Shown in pieces: positions 35,289 to 42,333 of a DNA stretch of 64,000 nt. This DNA is from Pseudaestuariivita atlantica (GTDB lineage Bacteria; Pseudomonadota; Alphaproteobacteria; Rhodobacterales; Rhodobacteraceae): NCBI RefSeq assembly GCF_001205715.1, contig NZ_AQQZ01000002.1:491501-555500 (forward strand). The letters are read 5' to 3'. A program made the position numbers and the translations under genes. Position 1 is the first letter of the stretch. Each line of letters starts with the position of its first letter. A model generated the notes under the pieces. That model was not told the DNA's origin. It saw only the letters and a list, made by a program, of their open reading frames with translations, and did no database searches.

Positions 35289-35678
35289 TTAGCGGTCGAG
35301 CCTGACCTCCTGCGCCGAAAGCCGCACGGACAGCGACAGCGCACCCTCGTTCACCAGCCAGCGCCGGATCGTGTAGCTGCGCGCGCCGGTTGCGTGCATC
35401 GGATCGTTGTCCGCCAGCGCACGCGCCGCTTCCAGCGATGCCGCCCGATAGATGATGAGGCCCACGCCCTCCATCATATCGCCCGTCTCGTCCGACATGG
35501 GACCGGCGAGGAACAAGGCTCCCTTCGCCTCCTGCTTGGCCTGGTAGGCGAGGTGGTCGGGCAGGATGGCCTTGACCACGTCGGGTGGTGCGGCCGGGGT
35601 CGACACCACGGCATAAAGTTCGAAGGCGAGCGACCCGCGGGCGCGCGCGGTTTCGGTGTAGTCGGACCAGCGGGGCAT
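35289..35678 (-). CDS. YciI-family protein
   Basis: A 129-residue protein with a dimeric ferredoxin-like (YCII) fold: FELYAVVSTPAAP, LPDHLAYQAKQEAKGALFLAGPM, VGLIIYRAASLEAARALADNDPMHATGA. The conserved His and Asp of the family (HLAYQ, DNDPMH) are present. YciI-like proteins include small isomerase/lyase relatives of muconolactone isomerase, but many are uncharacterised. AAGGAGG lies before the ATG. The gene is divergent from the FAH-TRAP-dioxygenase operon across an 89-base spacer with the GAATATCGAT box, so it probably belongs to the same pathway. Confidence 0.85.
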   Translation of the reverse strand: MPRWSDYTETARARGSLAFELYAVVSTPAAPPDVVKAILPDHLAYQAKQEAKGALFLAGPMSDETGDMMEGVGLIIYRAASLEAARALADNDPMHATGARSYTIRRWLVNEGALSLSVRLSAQEVRLDR

Positions 35679-35692
35679 CAGGGCCTCCTTCA

Positions 35693-35702
35693 GAATATCG
35701 AT
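35693..35702. promoter_or_regulatory. GAATATCGAT box, catabolic operon promoter
   Basis: The 10-base sequence GAATATCGAT (palindromic core ATCGAT) lies 14 bases from the YciI start on one side and 65 bases from the FAH hydrolase start on the other, in an AT-rich segment with TTTTATTTGACC and CATTAT, which could be promoter elements. The same 10 bases recur upstream of the GntR gene at the other end of the operon, so this is a candidate operator for that regulator. Confidence 0.5.
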
Positions 35703-35767
35703 TTTATTTGACCTCGAATTACATTATCGCCAAAGCTGGCATGCACGCAATGAAAGGTGGACCATCC

Positions 35768-36643
35768 ATGCGGTACCTCGTGGGCACTCATCATGGAGAG
35801 CAGTCGGTATTTTCCGTCAACGGAGACGCGGCGCTGAACCTCACGCAGGCCATTCCGCAGGTCGGGTCGGATCTTGCCGCGCTTGTCGCGACCCCGACGC
35901 TGGCAGCGGAAGCCGCCCGCGCCACCGGCAACACGGTCCCGGTGGCCGATATCACGCCGTCGCTGCCCATCGCGTCGCCGGGAACAATCATCTGCCTTGG
36001 CCTGAATTACGTCGAACACATCAGGGAGGGCGGCTACGACATCCCCGACTACCCGGCGCTGTTCATGCGCGGGCGCGCGTCGCTGATGGCCGCCGGTGCG
36101 CCGATGGTCCGGCCCGCCTGTTCCGAAACGCTGGATTACGAGGCGGAACTGATGGTCATCATCGGGCAAGGCGGGCGCCACATCCCCGAGGACCGGGCGC
36201 TGGAGCACGTGTTCGGCTACACGGTGTTCAATGACGGGTCGGTGCGGGAATACCAGCGCAAGACCCACCAATGGACGCCGGGCAAGAATTTCGACAATAC
36301 CGGTGCCGTCGGTCCCTGTGTCGTGACCCCGGACGCGTTGCCCGAAGGGGCCAGCGGGCTGAAGATCGAAAGCCGTGTGGGCGAAGAGATCCTGCAATCG
36401 TCGAACACCGAAAACATGATCTGGGGCGTGGCGCGTAGCATCGCCATCATCTCGGAATACTGCACGCTGGCGCCGGGCGATCACATCGCGCTGGGCACGC
36501 CGCCGGGGGTGGGCCACGCCAAGAAACCCGATCCCCGATGGCTGCGCCCCGGCGAAACAGTCGAGGTCGAGATCGAGGGGATCGGCCTGTGCGCGAATCC
36601 CGTCGTCGACGAGGCCGATTTCAGCAAGGTGGCCGCGGAATGA
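35768..36643 (+). CDS. Fumarylacetoacetate hydrolase family protein
   Basis: A 291-residue FAH-superfamily enzyme (C-C hydrolase, decarboxylase or isomerase of ring-cleavage products). Metal-binding acids are visible in DYEAELMVIIG (ExE), with the family marks ICLGLNYVEHIREGGYD, GYTVFNDGSVREYQRK and the C-terminal LGTPPGVGHAKKP and LRPGETVEVEIEGIG. The exact reaction is not readable. Start at 35768 has AAAGGTGG 10 bases upstream. It is the first gene of a seven-gene operon ending with an intradiol dioxygenase, which supports a role in aromatic ring-cleavage catabolism. Confidence 0.9.
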   Translation: MRYLVGTHHGEQSVFSVNGDAALNLTQAIPQVGSDLAALVATPTLAAEAARATGNTVPVADITPSLPIASPGTIICLGLNYVEHIREGGYDIPDYPALFMRGRASLMAAGAPMVRPACSETLDYEAELMVIIGQGGRHIPEDRALEHVFGYTVFNDGSVREYQRKTHQWTPGKNFDNTGAVGPCVVTPDALPEGASGLKIESRVGEEILQSSNTENMIWGVARSIAIISEYCTLAPGDHIALGTPPGVGHAKKPDPRWLRPGETVEVEIEGIGLCANPVVDEADFSKVAAE

Positions 36644-37296
36644 CGAGCGACGGCGGCATGGACCCCCGCGCGCAGGCGCAGGCGGCGGTGCGGGCGCTGC
36701 GGGGCCGGATCGACCGGCTGGGCGACGATGCGATCGACCTGATCCTCGGCGATGCGCGGTCGCATTATGCGTGGTCCGACCGGCCCGTGTCGGACGAGAT
36801 GCTGCGCGAGATCTTCGACATCACCATCCAGGGCCCGACCAGCATGAACACCTGCCCTGCGCGGTTCGTCTTCGTGCGGTCTGACGCGGCCAAGGAACGG
36901 CTGGCCAAGGCGCTCAAACCCGCAAACGTCCCCAAGATGATGGGCGCGCCGGTCACGGCGATCATCGCCTGGGACCCGGCCTTCTGGGAAAGGCTCGACT
37001 TCCTGTTCCCGCATGACGACCGCAAGCACCTGTTCGAGGGCAAGGATGCGTTCATCCACGCCACCGCCTTCCGCAACTCGACCCTGCAAGGCGCGTATTT
37101 CATGATCGCGGCGCGGGCGATGGGGTTGGATGTGGGCGCGATGTCGGGCTTTTCGAATGCCGACGTGGATGCCGAGTTCTTTGCCGAAAGCGGCTGGAAG
37201 TCGAATTTCCTGTGCAACATCGGATACGCCGACGAGTCCGCGCTGTTCCAGAAACTGCCGCGGTTCGACTTCGACGACATCTGCAAGATCGTGTGA
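36640..37296 (+). CDS. Nitroreductase family protein, RutE-like
   Basis: A 218-residue FMN-dependent nitroreductase-fold protein close to the RutE/malonic semialdehyde reductase group: ARSHYAWSDRPVSDEMLREI, QGPTSMNTCPARFVFVRS, APVTAIIAWDPAFWERL, FRNSTLQGAYFMIAARAMGLDVGAMSGF in outline. It may reduce a semialdehyde, quinone or nitro group using NAD(P)H. Its ATG overlaps the FAH stop (ATGA). No other rut pyrimidine genes are in the window, so a role in this aromatic operon is more likely than in uracil breakdown. Confidence 0.88.
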   Translation: MTSDGGMDPRAQAQAAVRALRGRIDRLGDDAIDLILGDARSHYAWSDRPVSDEMLREIFDITIQGPTSMNTCPARFVFVRSDAAKERLAKALKPANVPKMMGAPVTAIIAWDPAFWERLDFLFPHDDRKHLFEGKDAFIHATAFRNSTLQGAYFMIAARAMGLDVGAMSGFSNADVDAEFFAESGWKSNFLCNIGYADESALFQKLPRFDFDDICKIV

Positions 37297-37303
37297 GGGG
37301 CCC

Positions 37304-37759
37304 ATGGCGATCCGGCAAAAGACGCATGTAACGCTCAAGCTGTCGGGACGGGGCACCGGCCACGCGCAAAGCGAGATCGCGGTCCGTGACCTGATAGCGG
37401 TGATCGACGAACCCGTCGAACGGGGCGGGACCAACCTTGGCCCGTCGCCGACCGAGATGGCCTATGCCGCGCTGATCGGGTGCACCAACGTGATCGGCAA
37501 CAAGTGCGCCGCCAGGCTGGGCGTCGATATCGGCCATCTCGCCTTCGAGATGGAGGTCGATTTCGACCGGCGCGGCGTCCTGCTGATGGAAGAGGTCGAG
37601 GTGCCCTTCACCTCGATCCGGCTACAGGTCACCGCCGACGGGCCAGCCTCGCAATCCGATCTGGACCGGGTGGCTGCGGAGACGGCGAAATACTGCCCGA
37701 TATCGAAACTGTACGAGAACTCCGGCACGGACGTCACCGTGACCTGGGCAAAAGCGTGA
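37304..37759 (+). CDS. OsmC-family protein
   Basis: A 151-residue OsmC/Ohr-superfamily protein. Both conserved redox cysteines are present, in ALIGCTNVIGNK and AETAKYCPISKLYENSG. Members reduce organic hydroperoxides or act as thiol-dependent hydrolases. It lies 7 bases after the nitroreductase gene and 28 bases before the TRAP binding-protein gene. In this setting it may protect against peroxides formed by ring oxygenation or act on a pathway intermediate; that is inference. Confidence 0.88.
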   Translation: MAIRQKTHVTLKLSGRGTGHAQSEIAVRDLIAVIDEPVERGGTNLGPSPTEMAYAALIGCTNVIGNKCAARLGVDIGHLAFEMEVDFDRRGVLLMEEVEVPFTSIRLQVTADGPASQSDLDRVAAETAKYCPISKLYENSGTDVTVTWAKA

Positions 37760-37787
37760 GGGGCACAGGCCCCCAAGGGAGGACAAG

Positions 37788-38873
37788 ATGAAACACTGGA
37801 TCACCGGATGGGTGGGCGCTGTCGCGCTTGCCGCCACCGTGGCGCTGCCCGCTGCGGCACAGGAGACGATCAAGGCGGTCGTGATCGACGGCTACCCGGC
37901 GCGCGCGCTGTGGGTGAAGGAGTTCACCAACTTCTTCATCCCCGAGGTCGACAAGCGGCTGGCCGAGACCGGCAATTACAAGATGGAGTGGCAAGAGGCC
38001 TATGGCGGCACGATCGTGAAGCCCAAGGGCGTGCTGGAAGGCGTCAAGCTGGGCCTTGGCGATATCGGGATCGTCACCACCATCTTCCACAATTCGAAAC
38101 TGCCCAGCCAGGCGCTGTCGGCGGTCACGCCGTTTGTCGCGCCCGATGCGCGTGCGGTGGCCAAGGCGATTGACGAGATCGCCAAGGAATACCCGGCGAT
38201 GCAGGCCGAGTTCGACAAGCAGAACCAGGTCTACCTCGCCACCGGCGTCGTGCTGGATACCTACCAGCTCTTCTCGAAACAGCCGATCAACAGCCTGAAG
38301 GATGTCGAGGGCGGCAAGGTCGCGGGGGCGGGCATGAACCTGCGCTACCTCGAAGGGATCGACGGCGCGGCGGGCGTGCGCGGCGGCCTGACCGATTTCT
38401 ACAACATGCTGCAGACCGGGCTGGTGGATCACGCGATGCTGTGGCCAGAGGCGGCCAAGACCTTCAAGATCGCCGAAGTCGCGCCCTACATGCTGCGCGC
38501 GGATCTTGGCGCGGTGAACTCCAAGACGGTCACCGTGAACAAGCAATACTGGAACAAGCTGCCCGACGAGGTGAAGGGCGTCCTGCAGGAGGTGGCCGTG
38601 CTCTACCGCGACCACGTCGCGGGGCTGGCGATGGACCGGGCCGAGGCAAGCCGCCAGGCCTATGTCGACGGCGGCGGCACCATTGTCGAGATGGACCCGG
38701 CAGAGCGCGAGGCATGGGCGATGGCGATGCCCAACATCGCGGCGGAATGGGCGGCGAACCTCGATGCCGCGGGTCAGCCCGGGACCGAGATGCTGAACGC
38801 CTACATGGCCAAGTTGCGGGCGGCGGGGTTCACCCCGGTGCGCGACTGGGCCGCGGACGCGGCGACCAACTGA
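37788..38873 (+). CDS. TRAP transporter substrate-binding protein, DctP family
   Basis: A 361-residue periplasmic binding protein with a Sec signal peptide (MKHWITGWVGAVALAATVAL, cleavage near AAAQ). The DctP fold shows GGTIVKPKGVLEGVKLGLGDIGIV in outline, VLDTYQLFSKQPINSLKDVEG, and AGAGMNLRYLEG, whose Arg is placed like the carboxylate-binding Arg of DctP proteins. The ligand is therefore likely an organic acid, perhaps an aromatic one given the operon. Its first segment (YPARALWVKEFTNFFIPEVDK) differs from classical C4-dicarboxylate binders. Confidence 0.92.
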   Translation: MKHWITGWVGAVALAATVALPAAAQETIKAVVIDGYPARALWVKEFTNFFIPEVDKRLAETGNYKMEWQEAYGGTIVKPKGVLEGVKLGLGDIGIVTTIFHNSKLPSQALSAVTPFVAPDARAVAKAIDEIAKEYPAMQAEFDKQNQVYLATGVVLDTYQLFSKQPINSLKDVEGGKVAGAGMNLRYLEGIDGAAGVRGGLTDFYNMLQTGLVDHAMLWPEAAKTFKIAEVAPYMLRADLGAVNSKTVTVNKQYWNKLPDEVKGVLQEVAVLYRDHVAGLAMDRAEASRQAYVDGGGTIVEMDPAEREAWAMAMPNIAAEWAANLDAAGQPGTEMLNAYMAKLRAAGFTPVRDWAADAATN

Positions 38874-38895
38874 TCGCGATCGCGCGGCGGTTGGC

Positions 38896-39423
38896 GTGCT
38901 GAAACCCGTGCACAAGATCGCCGGCGGCGTGGCCATCGCGGCCAACGCCGTCGGCACCTTCGTGGTGATCGCGCTGATCGCGGTCGTCAATTACGACATC
39001 GTGGCGCGCAGCGTGTTCAACAAACCCTTCCTCGGCGCGGTCGAGGTCGTTCAGTTCTCGATGGTGCTGATCGTGTTCCTGCAACTGCCCGACGTGGTGC
39101 GCGTGGGGCGGCTGACCCGGTCGGATGGGTTCCTTGGCCTGATGACGCGCCGCCGCCCGCCCGTGGGCCGGGCGCTGTCGCGCGCCATCGACGCGCTGAG
39201 TTGCGTGTTCATGGTGATCGTCGCCATCGCCATCTGGCCCGAATTCGTCGAGATGTGGGAAAGCCGCGATTTCTTCGGCGTTCCGGGCGTCTTCACCGCG
39301 CCGTGGTGGCCGGTGAAGCTGGTCATTTTCCTCAGCGCCTGCCTGTGCGCGATCCACTTCGCGTTGCACGTGATCACCGGCCCGCGTGTCACCGCGCCGG
39401 ACGAACAGGACACCCTCGCATGA
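38896..39423 (+). CDS. TRAP transporter small permease, DctQ family
   Basis: A 175-residue membrane protein with four hydrophobic segments and the DctQ-type signature VVNYDIVARSVFNKPFLGAVEVVQFSMV in outline. It pairs with the large DctM subunit to form the sodium- or proton-driven importer. The start is a GTG at 38896 (MLKPVHKIAG), 22 bases after the binding-protein stop; the stop overlaps the DctM start by 4 bases. Confidence 0.9.
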   Translation: MLKPVHKIAGGVAIAANAVGTFVVIALIAVVNYDIVARSVFNKPFLGAVEVVQFSMVLIVFLQLPDVVRVGRLTRSDGFLGLMTRRRPPVGRALSRAIDALSCVFMVIVAIAIWPEFVEMWESRDFFGVPGVFTAPWWPVKLVIFLSACLCAIHFALHVITGPRVTAPDEQDTLA

Positions 39424-40727
39424 GCCCGGTCGAGATTGGCCTTCTGTCCATCGTCGCCATCGTGGTGCTGATCTACCTTGGCGTCTACATTCCCATCGCG
39501 CTGGGCGTCGTCAGCTTCGTCGCGATCTGGATCATGCGCGACAACATCGACCTGTCCTTCGCGCTCTTGAAAATCGCCATCGGCGACAGCGCGATGGAAT
39601 ACACCTTTGCCACCATCCCGCTTTTCACCTTCATGGGGTTGATCGTGTCGAAGGCCGGGCTGGGCGCCGACATTTACTCGGTGATGAACCAGGGGTTCCG
39701 GCGCATCACCGGCGGGATCGGCATGGCGACGGTGGGTGCGAACGCGGTGTTCGCGGCCGTCACGGGGTCATCCATCGCCTCGGCCTCGGTCTTTTCCAAG
39801 ATGAGCGTGCCGGAAATGCTGCGCCACCGCTACAACCCGCGCTTCGCCGTGGGCGTCGTGGCCGGGTCGAGCGTTCTGGGCATGATCATCCCGCCCTCGG
39901 CCATGCTGATCATCTATTCCTTCGTGGCCGAGCAATCGGTGGGGGAGATGTTCCTCGCGGGCGTGGTGCCGGGTATCCTTCTGGCGGTGGCCTATGTCGT
40001 CGCCATCTGGCTTATGGGCCGTTTCACCCCCGCCTTCGTGGGCGGCGAGATCGTGGAAGAGGCCACGCTGATGCCGTGGCCCGAGATCGCGGCCAAGACC
40101 CTGCCCATCCTCGCGCTGATCGTGGTGGTGCTTGGCGGCATCTATACCGGCTGGACCACGCCGGTGGAGGCGGGCGCGGCCGGTTCGCTTCTGGGCATCG
40201 TGATCGCGGCCCTGCGTGGCCGGATCAACGCGCGGTCGCTGTGGGAAACGGTGCTGGAGACGGGCCACATCACCGCCGCGATCCTGTTCCTGATCACGGC
40301 GGCTTCGATGTATGCGCGCATGCTGGGGATCGCGGGGCTGCCGAACGAGTTGCAGGCCTTCCTGTCCGCCGGGCAGTTCGATTTCTTCTGGGTGATGGTC
40401 ATCCTTGTCGTTCTGATGCTGTTCCTCGGCACGATCCTCGACACCGCGTCGATCATCCTGATCGTCGTGCCGCTGTTCCTTCCGCTGATCGAAAGCATGG
40501 GGCTGAGCCTTGTCTGGTTCGGCATCGTGGCCGTCGTCGCGGCCGAGATCGGGCTGCTGACGCCGCCCCTTGGCCTCAGCTGTTTCGTCATCAAGGCCAC
40601 GCTTGACGATGACCGGATCAGCCTGAAGGATGTTTTCCTGGGAGCGCTGCCCTTCGCGGGCGTGATGCTGATCGTCCTGATCCTGCTGATCCGATTCCCC
40701 GCCCTCAGCCTCGCCATACTGAATTAG
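39420..40727 (+). CDS. TRAP transporter large permease, DctM family
   Basis: A 435-residue membrane protein with about 12 hydrophobic segments. DctM marks are GGIGMATVGANAVFAAVTGSSIASAS in outline, EMLRHRYNPRFAVGVVAGSSVLGMIIPPS in outline and LTPPLGLSCFVIKA near the C-terminus. It is the translocating subunit of the TRAP importer encoded here as P-Q-M. The ring-cleavage dioxygenase gene starts 10 bases downstream, linking uptake and catabolism. Confidence 0.94.
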   Translation: MSPVEIGLLSIVAIVVLIYLGVYIPIALGVVSFVAIWIMRDNIDLSFALLKIAIGDSAMEYTFATIPLFTFMGLIVSKAGLGADIYSVMNQGFRRITGGIGMATVGANAVFAAVTGSSIASASVFSKMSVPEMLRHRYNPRFAVGVVAGSSVLGMIIPPSAMLIIYSFVAEQSVGEMFLAGVVPGILLAVAYVVAIWLMGRFTPAFVGGEIVEEATLMPWPEIAAKTLPILALIVVVLGGIYTGWTTPVEAGAAGSLLGIVIAALRGRINARSLWETVLETGHITAAILFLITAASMYARMLGIAGLPNELQAFLSAGQFDFFWVMVILVVLMLFLGTILDTASIILIVVPLFLPLIESMGLSLVWFGIVAVVAAEIGLLTPPLGLSCFVIKATLDDDRISLKDVFLGALPFAGVMLIVLILLIRFPALSLAILN

Positions 40728-40737
40728 GGACAAAGCC

Positions 40738-41607
40738 ATGCGCCACGTGACCAAGGAGAACCTGACCGAGGTGTTCGAAGGCTACTTTGGCCCCGACACC
40801 GATCCGCGGTTCCGCGAGGTGATCGGATCGCTGGCCCGGCACCTGCACGCCTTTGCCAAGGAGGTGCACCTGACGCACCCGGAATGGGAGCAGGGGATCG
40901 CTTTCCTCGAACGCATGACCGAGTTCACCACGAAAGAGCGGCACGAGTTTGTCCTGCTGTCCGACGTGTTCGGGCTGTCCTCGCTGGTCGACATGCTGAA
41001 CACGGTCGAAGGCGGCACGAGTTCCTCGGTGCTGGGCCCGTTCCACATCGCGGGGTCGCCCGAGATCCCGATGGGCCACGACATGAAGCGCGATTTTCCG
41101 GGCGAGGTGCTGCTGGCGAACGGCATGGTCAGGGACATGGACGGCACGCCCATCGAAGGGGCGGCCATCGACATCTGGCAGACCGCGCCCAACGGGTTCT
41201 ATTCCAGCCAGGACCCGGATCAGGACACCTATTCGTTCCACGGCATCCAGACAACCGGCGCGGACGGGCGGTACGGGTTCACCACCGTCAAGCCGGTCAG
41301 CTACGAGGTGCCGACCGACGGACCCGTCGGGGACATCCTGCGCGCCTCGGGCCGCCATGCTTGGCGGCCGTCGCACCTGCACATGATCGTCAAGGCTCCG
41401 GGATACCGCACGCTGGTGAGCGAGATATTCGCCGACGGTGATCCCTACCTTGACGAGGACGCGGTGTTCGGCGTTCGGTCGGACCTGATCATGTCCTACA
41501 AGGAAATGCCGGCGGGCACCTTTCCAGATGCCGGGTATGACCTGTCGGGCAAGGTCGACGGGCCGTGGCTGAAGGTCGATTTCGACCTGATCCTCGTCCG
41601 CGCCTAG
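40738..41607 (+). CDS. Intradiol ring-cleavage dioxygenase, hydroxyquinol type
   Basis: A 289-residue non-haem Fe(III) dioxygenase. The N-terminal dimerisation domain (about 1-95; FVLLSDVFGLSSLVDMLN) precedes the catalytic beta-sandwich. Iron ligands fit the catechol/hydroxyquinol 1,2-dioxygenase pattern: Y155 (APNGFYSSQ), Y189 (SYEVPTDGPVG), H213 and H215 (RPSHLH), with R210 before them. The DGPVG..L...GRHAWRPSHLH block is closest to hydroxyquinol 1,2-dioxygenases, which would convert hydroxyquinol to maleylacetate; catechol cannot be excluded. No maleylacetate reductase gene is nearby. Last gene of the FAH-TRAP operon; its stop overlaps that of the GntR gene. Confidence 0.92.
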   Translation: MRHVTKENLTEVFEGYFGPDTDPRFREVIGSLARHLHAFAKEVHLTHPEWEQGIAFLERMTEFTTKERHEFVLLSDVFGLSSLVDMLNTVEGGTSSSVLGPFHIAGSPEIPMGHDMKRDFPGEVLLANGMVRDMDGTPIEGAAIDIWQTAPNGFYSSQDPDQDTYSFHGIQTTGADGRYGFTTVKPVSYEVPTDGPVGDILRASGRHAWRPSHLHMIVKAPGYRTLVSEIFADGDPYLDEDAVFGVRSDLIMSYKEMPAGTFPDAGYDLSGKVDGPWLKVDFDLILVRA

Positions 41608-42284
41608 CCGAGCGCCCCGGTATCGAACAGGCCGGTGAGGTAGGCACCCGTCTTGCGGTAATGCGACAAGAGCCGCGCGCTGGCCTCGTCGGCGTCGCGC
41701 GACACCGCGGCGTCGAGGATGCGCGCATGTTCGTCCCCGATATCGCGCCTTCCGTAATTCGACGCCCGCCCGGCAAGGTAGCGATAGCGGATGTTCAGGT
41801 CGTAGAGCTGCGAGCAGAATTTCAGCAGGATCGGGGCCTCGGCCCGGTCGAGCAGGGTCATGTGAAAGGCCTTGTGCACCTCTTCGAACCGCGTGATGTC
41901 CTCGGACGCGGCGCGGCTCATCCGGTGATGGGCCAGAACCAGCCGTTCTTCCCACGCATCGTCGGCACGCGCGAGGCTCTGGCGCAGGGCGAGGTCTTCG
42001 AGCGTGCAGCGCAGCGTCAGGATCTCGTTGAAGTTCGCGGCGCTGACTTCGGCAGCGCGAAACCCGCGCTGGTCGATCCGTTCCACAAGGTTGTCGGAGG
42101 TCAGCAGGCTCAGCGCCTCGCGGATCGGCGACGCCCCGGTATCGAGCCGCTGGCGCAGCGTGTCGATCTTCAGCTTTTCGCCCGGCTGCAATTGTCCGGT
42201 CACGATCATGTGCCGCAGCGTGACATAGGCACGTTGCGTGGCGGAGCCTTCGGCAGACAGCGTGGGCGGCGCAAGATCGCTCAT
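41604..42284 (-). CDS. GntR-family regulator, FCD (FadR) subgroup
   Basis: A 226-residue regulator with an N-terminal winged helix (QRAYVTLRHMIVTGQLQPGE, DTLRQRLDTGASPIREALSLL) and a C-terminal FCD helical domain (LRCTLEDLALRQSLA, EVHKAFHMTLLDRAEAPIL, GDEHARILDAAVSRD) with the Asp/His residues that bind metal and carboxylate effectors. Convergent with, and overlapping, the dioxygenase gene. It probably controls the FAH-TRAP-dioxygenase operon and itself through the shared GAATATCGAT boxes, with an organic-acid pathway intermediate as effector. Start at 42284 (MSDLAPPTL). Confidence 0.92.
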   Translation of the reverse strand: MSDLAPPTLSAEGSATQRAYVTLRHMIVTGQLQPGEKLKIDTLRQRLDTGASPIREALSLLTSDNLVERIDQRGFRAAEVSAANFNEILTLRCTLEDLALRQSLARADDAWEERLVLAHHRMSRAASEDITRFEEVHKAFHMTLLDRAEAPILLKFCSQLYDLNIRYRYLAGRASNYGRRDIGDEHARILDAAVSRDADEASARLLSHYRKTGAYLTGLFDTGALG

Positions 42285-42293
42285 ACCGACATT

Positions 42294-42303
42294 GAATATC
42301 GAT
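42294..42303. promoter_or_regulatory. GAATATCGAT box upstream of the GntR gene
   Basis: The same 10-base sequence as at 35693-35702, starting 9 bases upstream of the GntR start codon and extending into TATCGATA, a perfect 8-base palindrome. Bound protein here would block initiation, consistent with autoregulation. Confidence 0.5.
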
Positions 42304-42333
42304 AAAACCCCAAAGCGCAACGCGCGAGGCCGT

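Noticed and set aside
36640-37296. Assigning the nitroreductase gene as rutE of a pyrimidine (rut) operon
   Set aside because: No other rut genes are present and it is embedded in the aromatic-type operon; only the fold similarity is retained.
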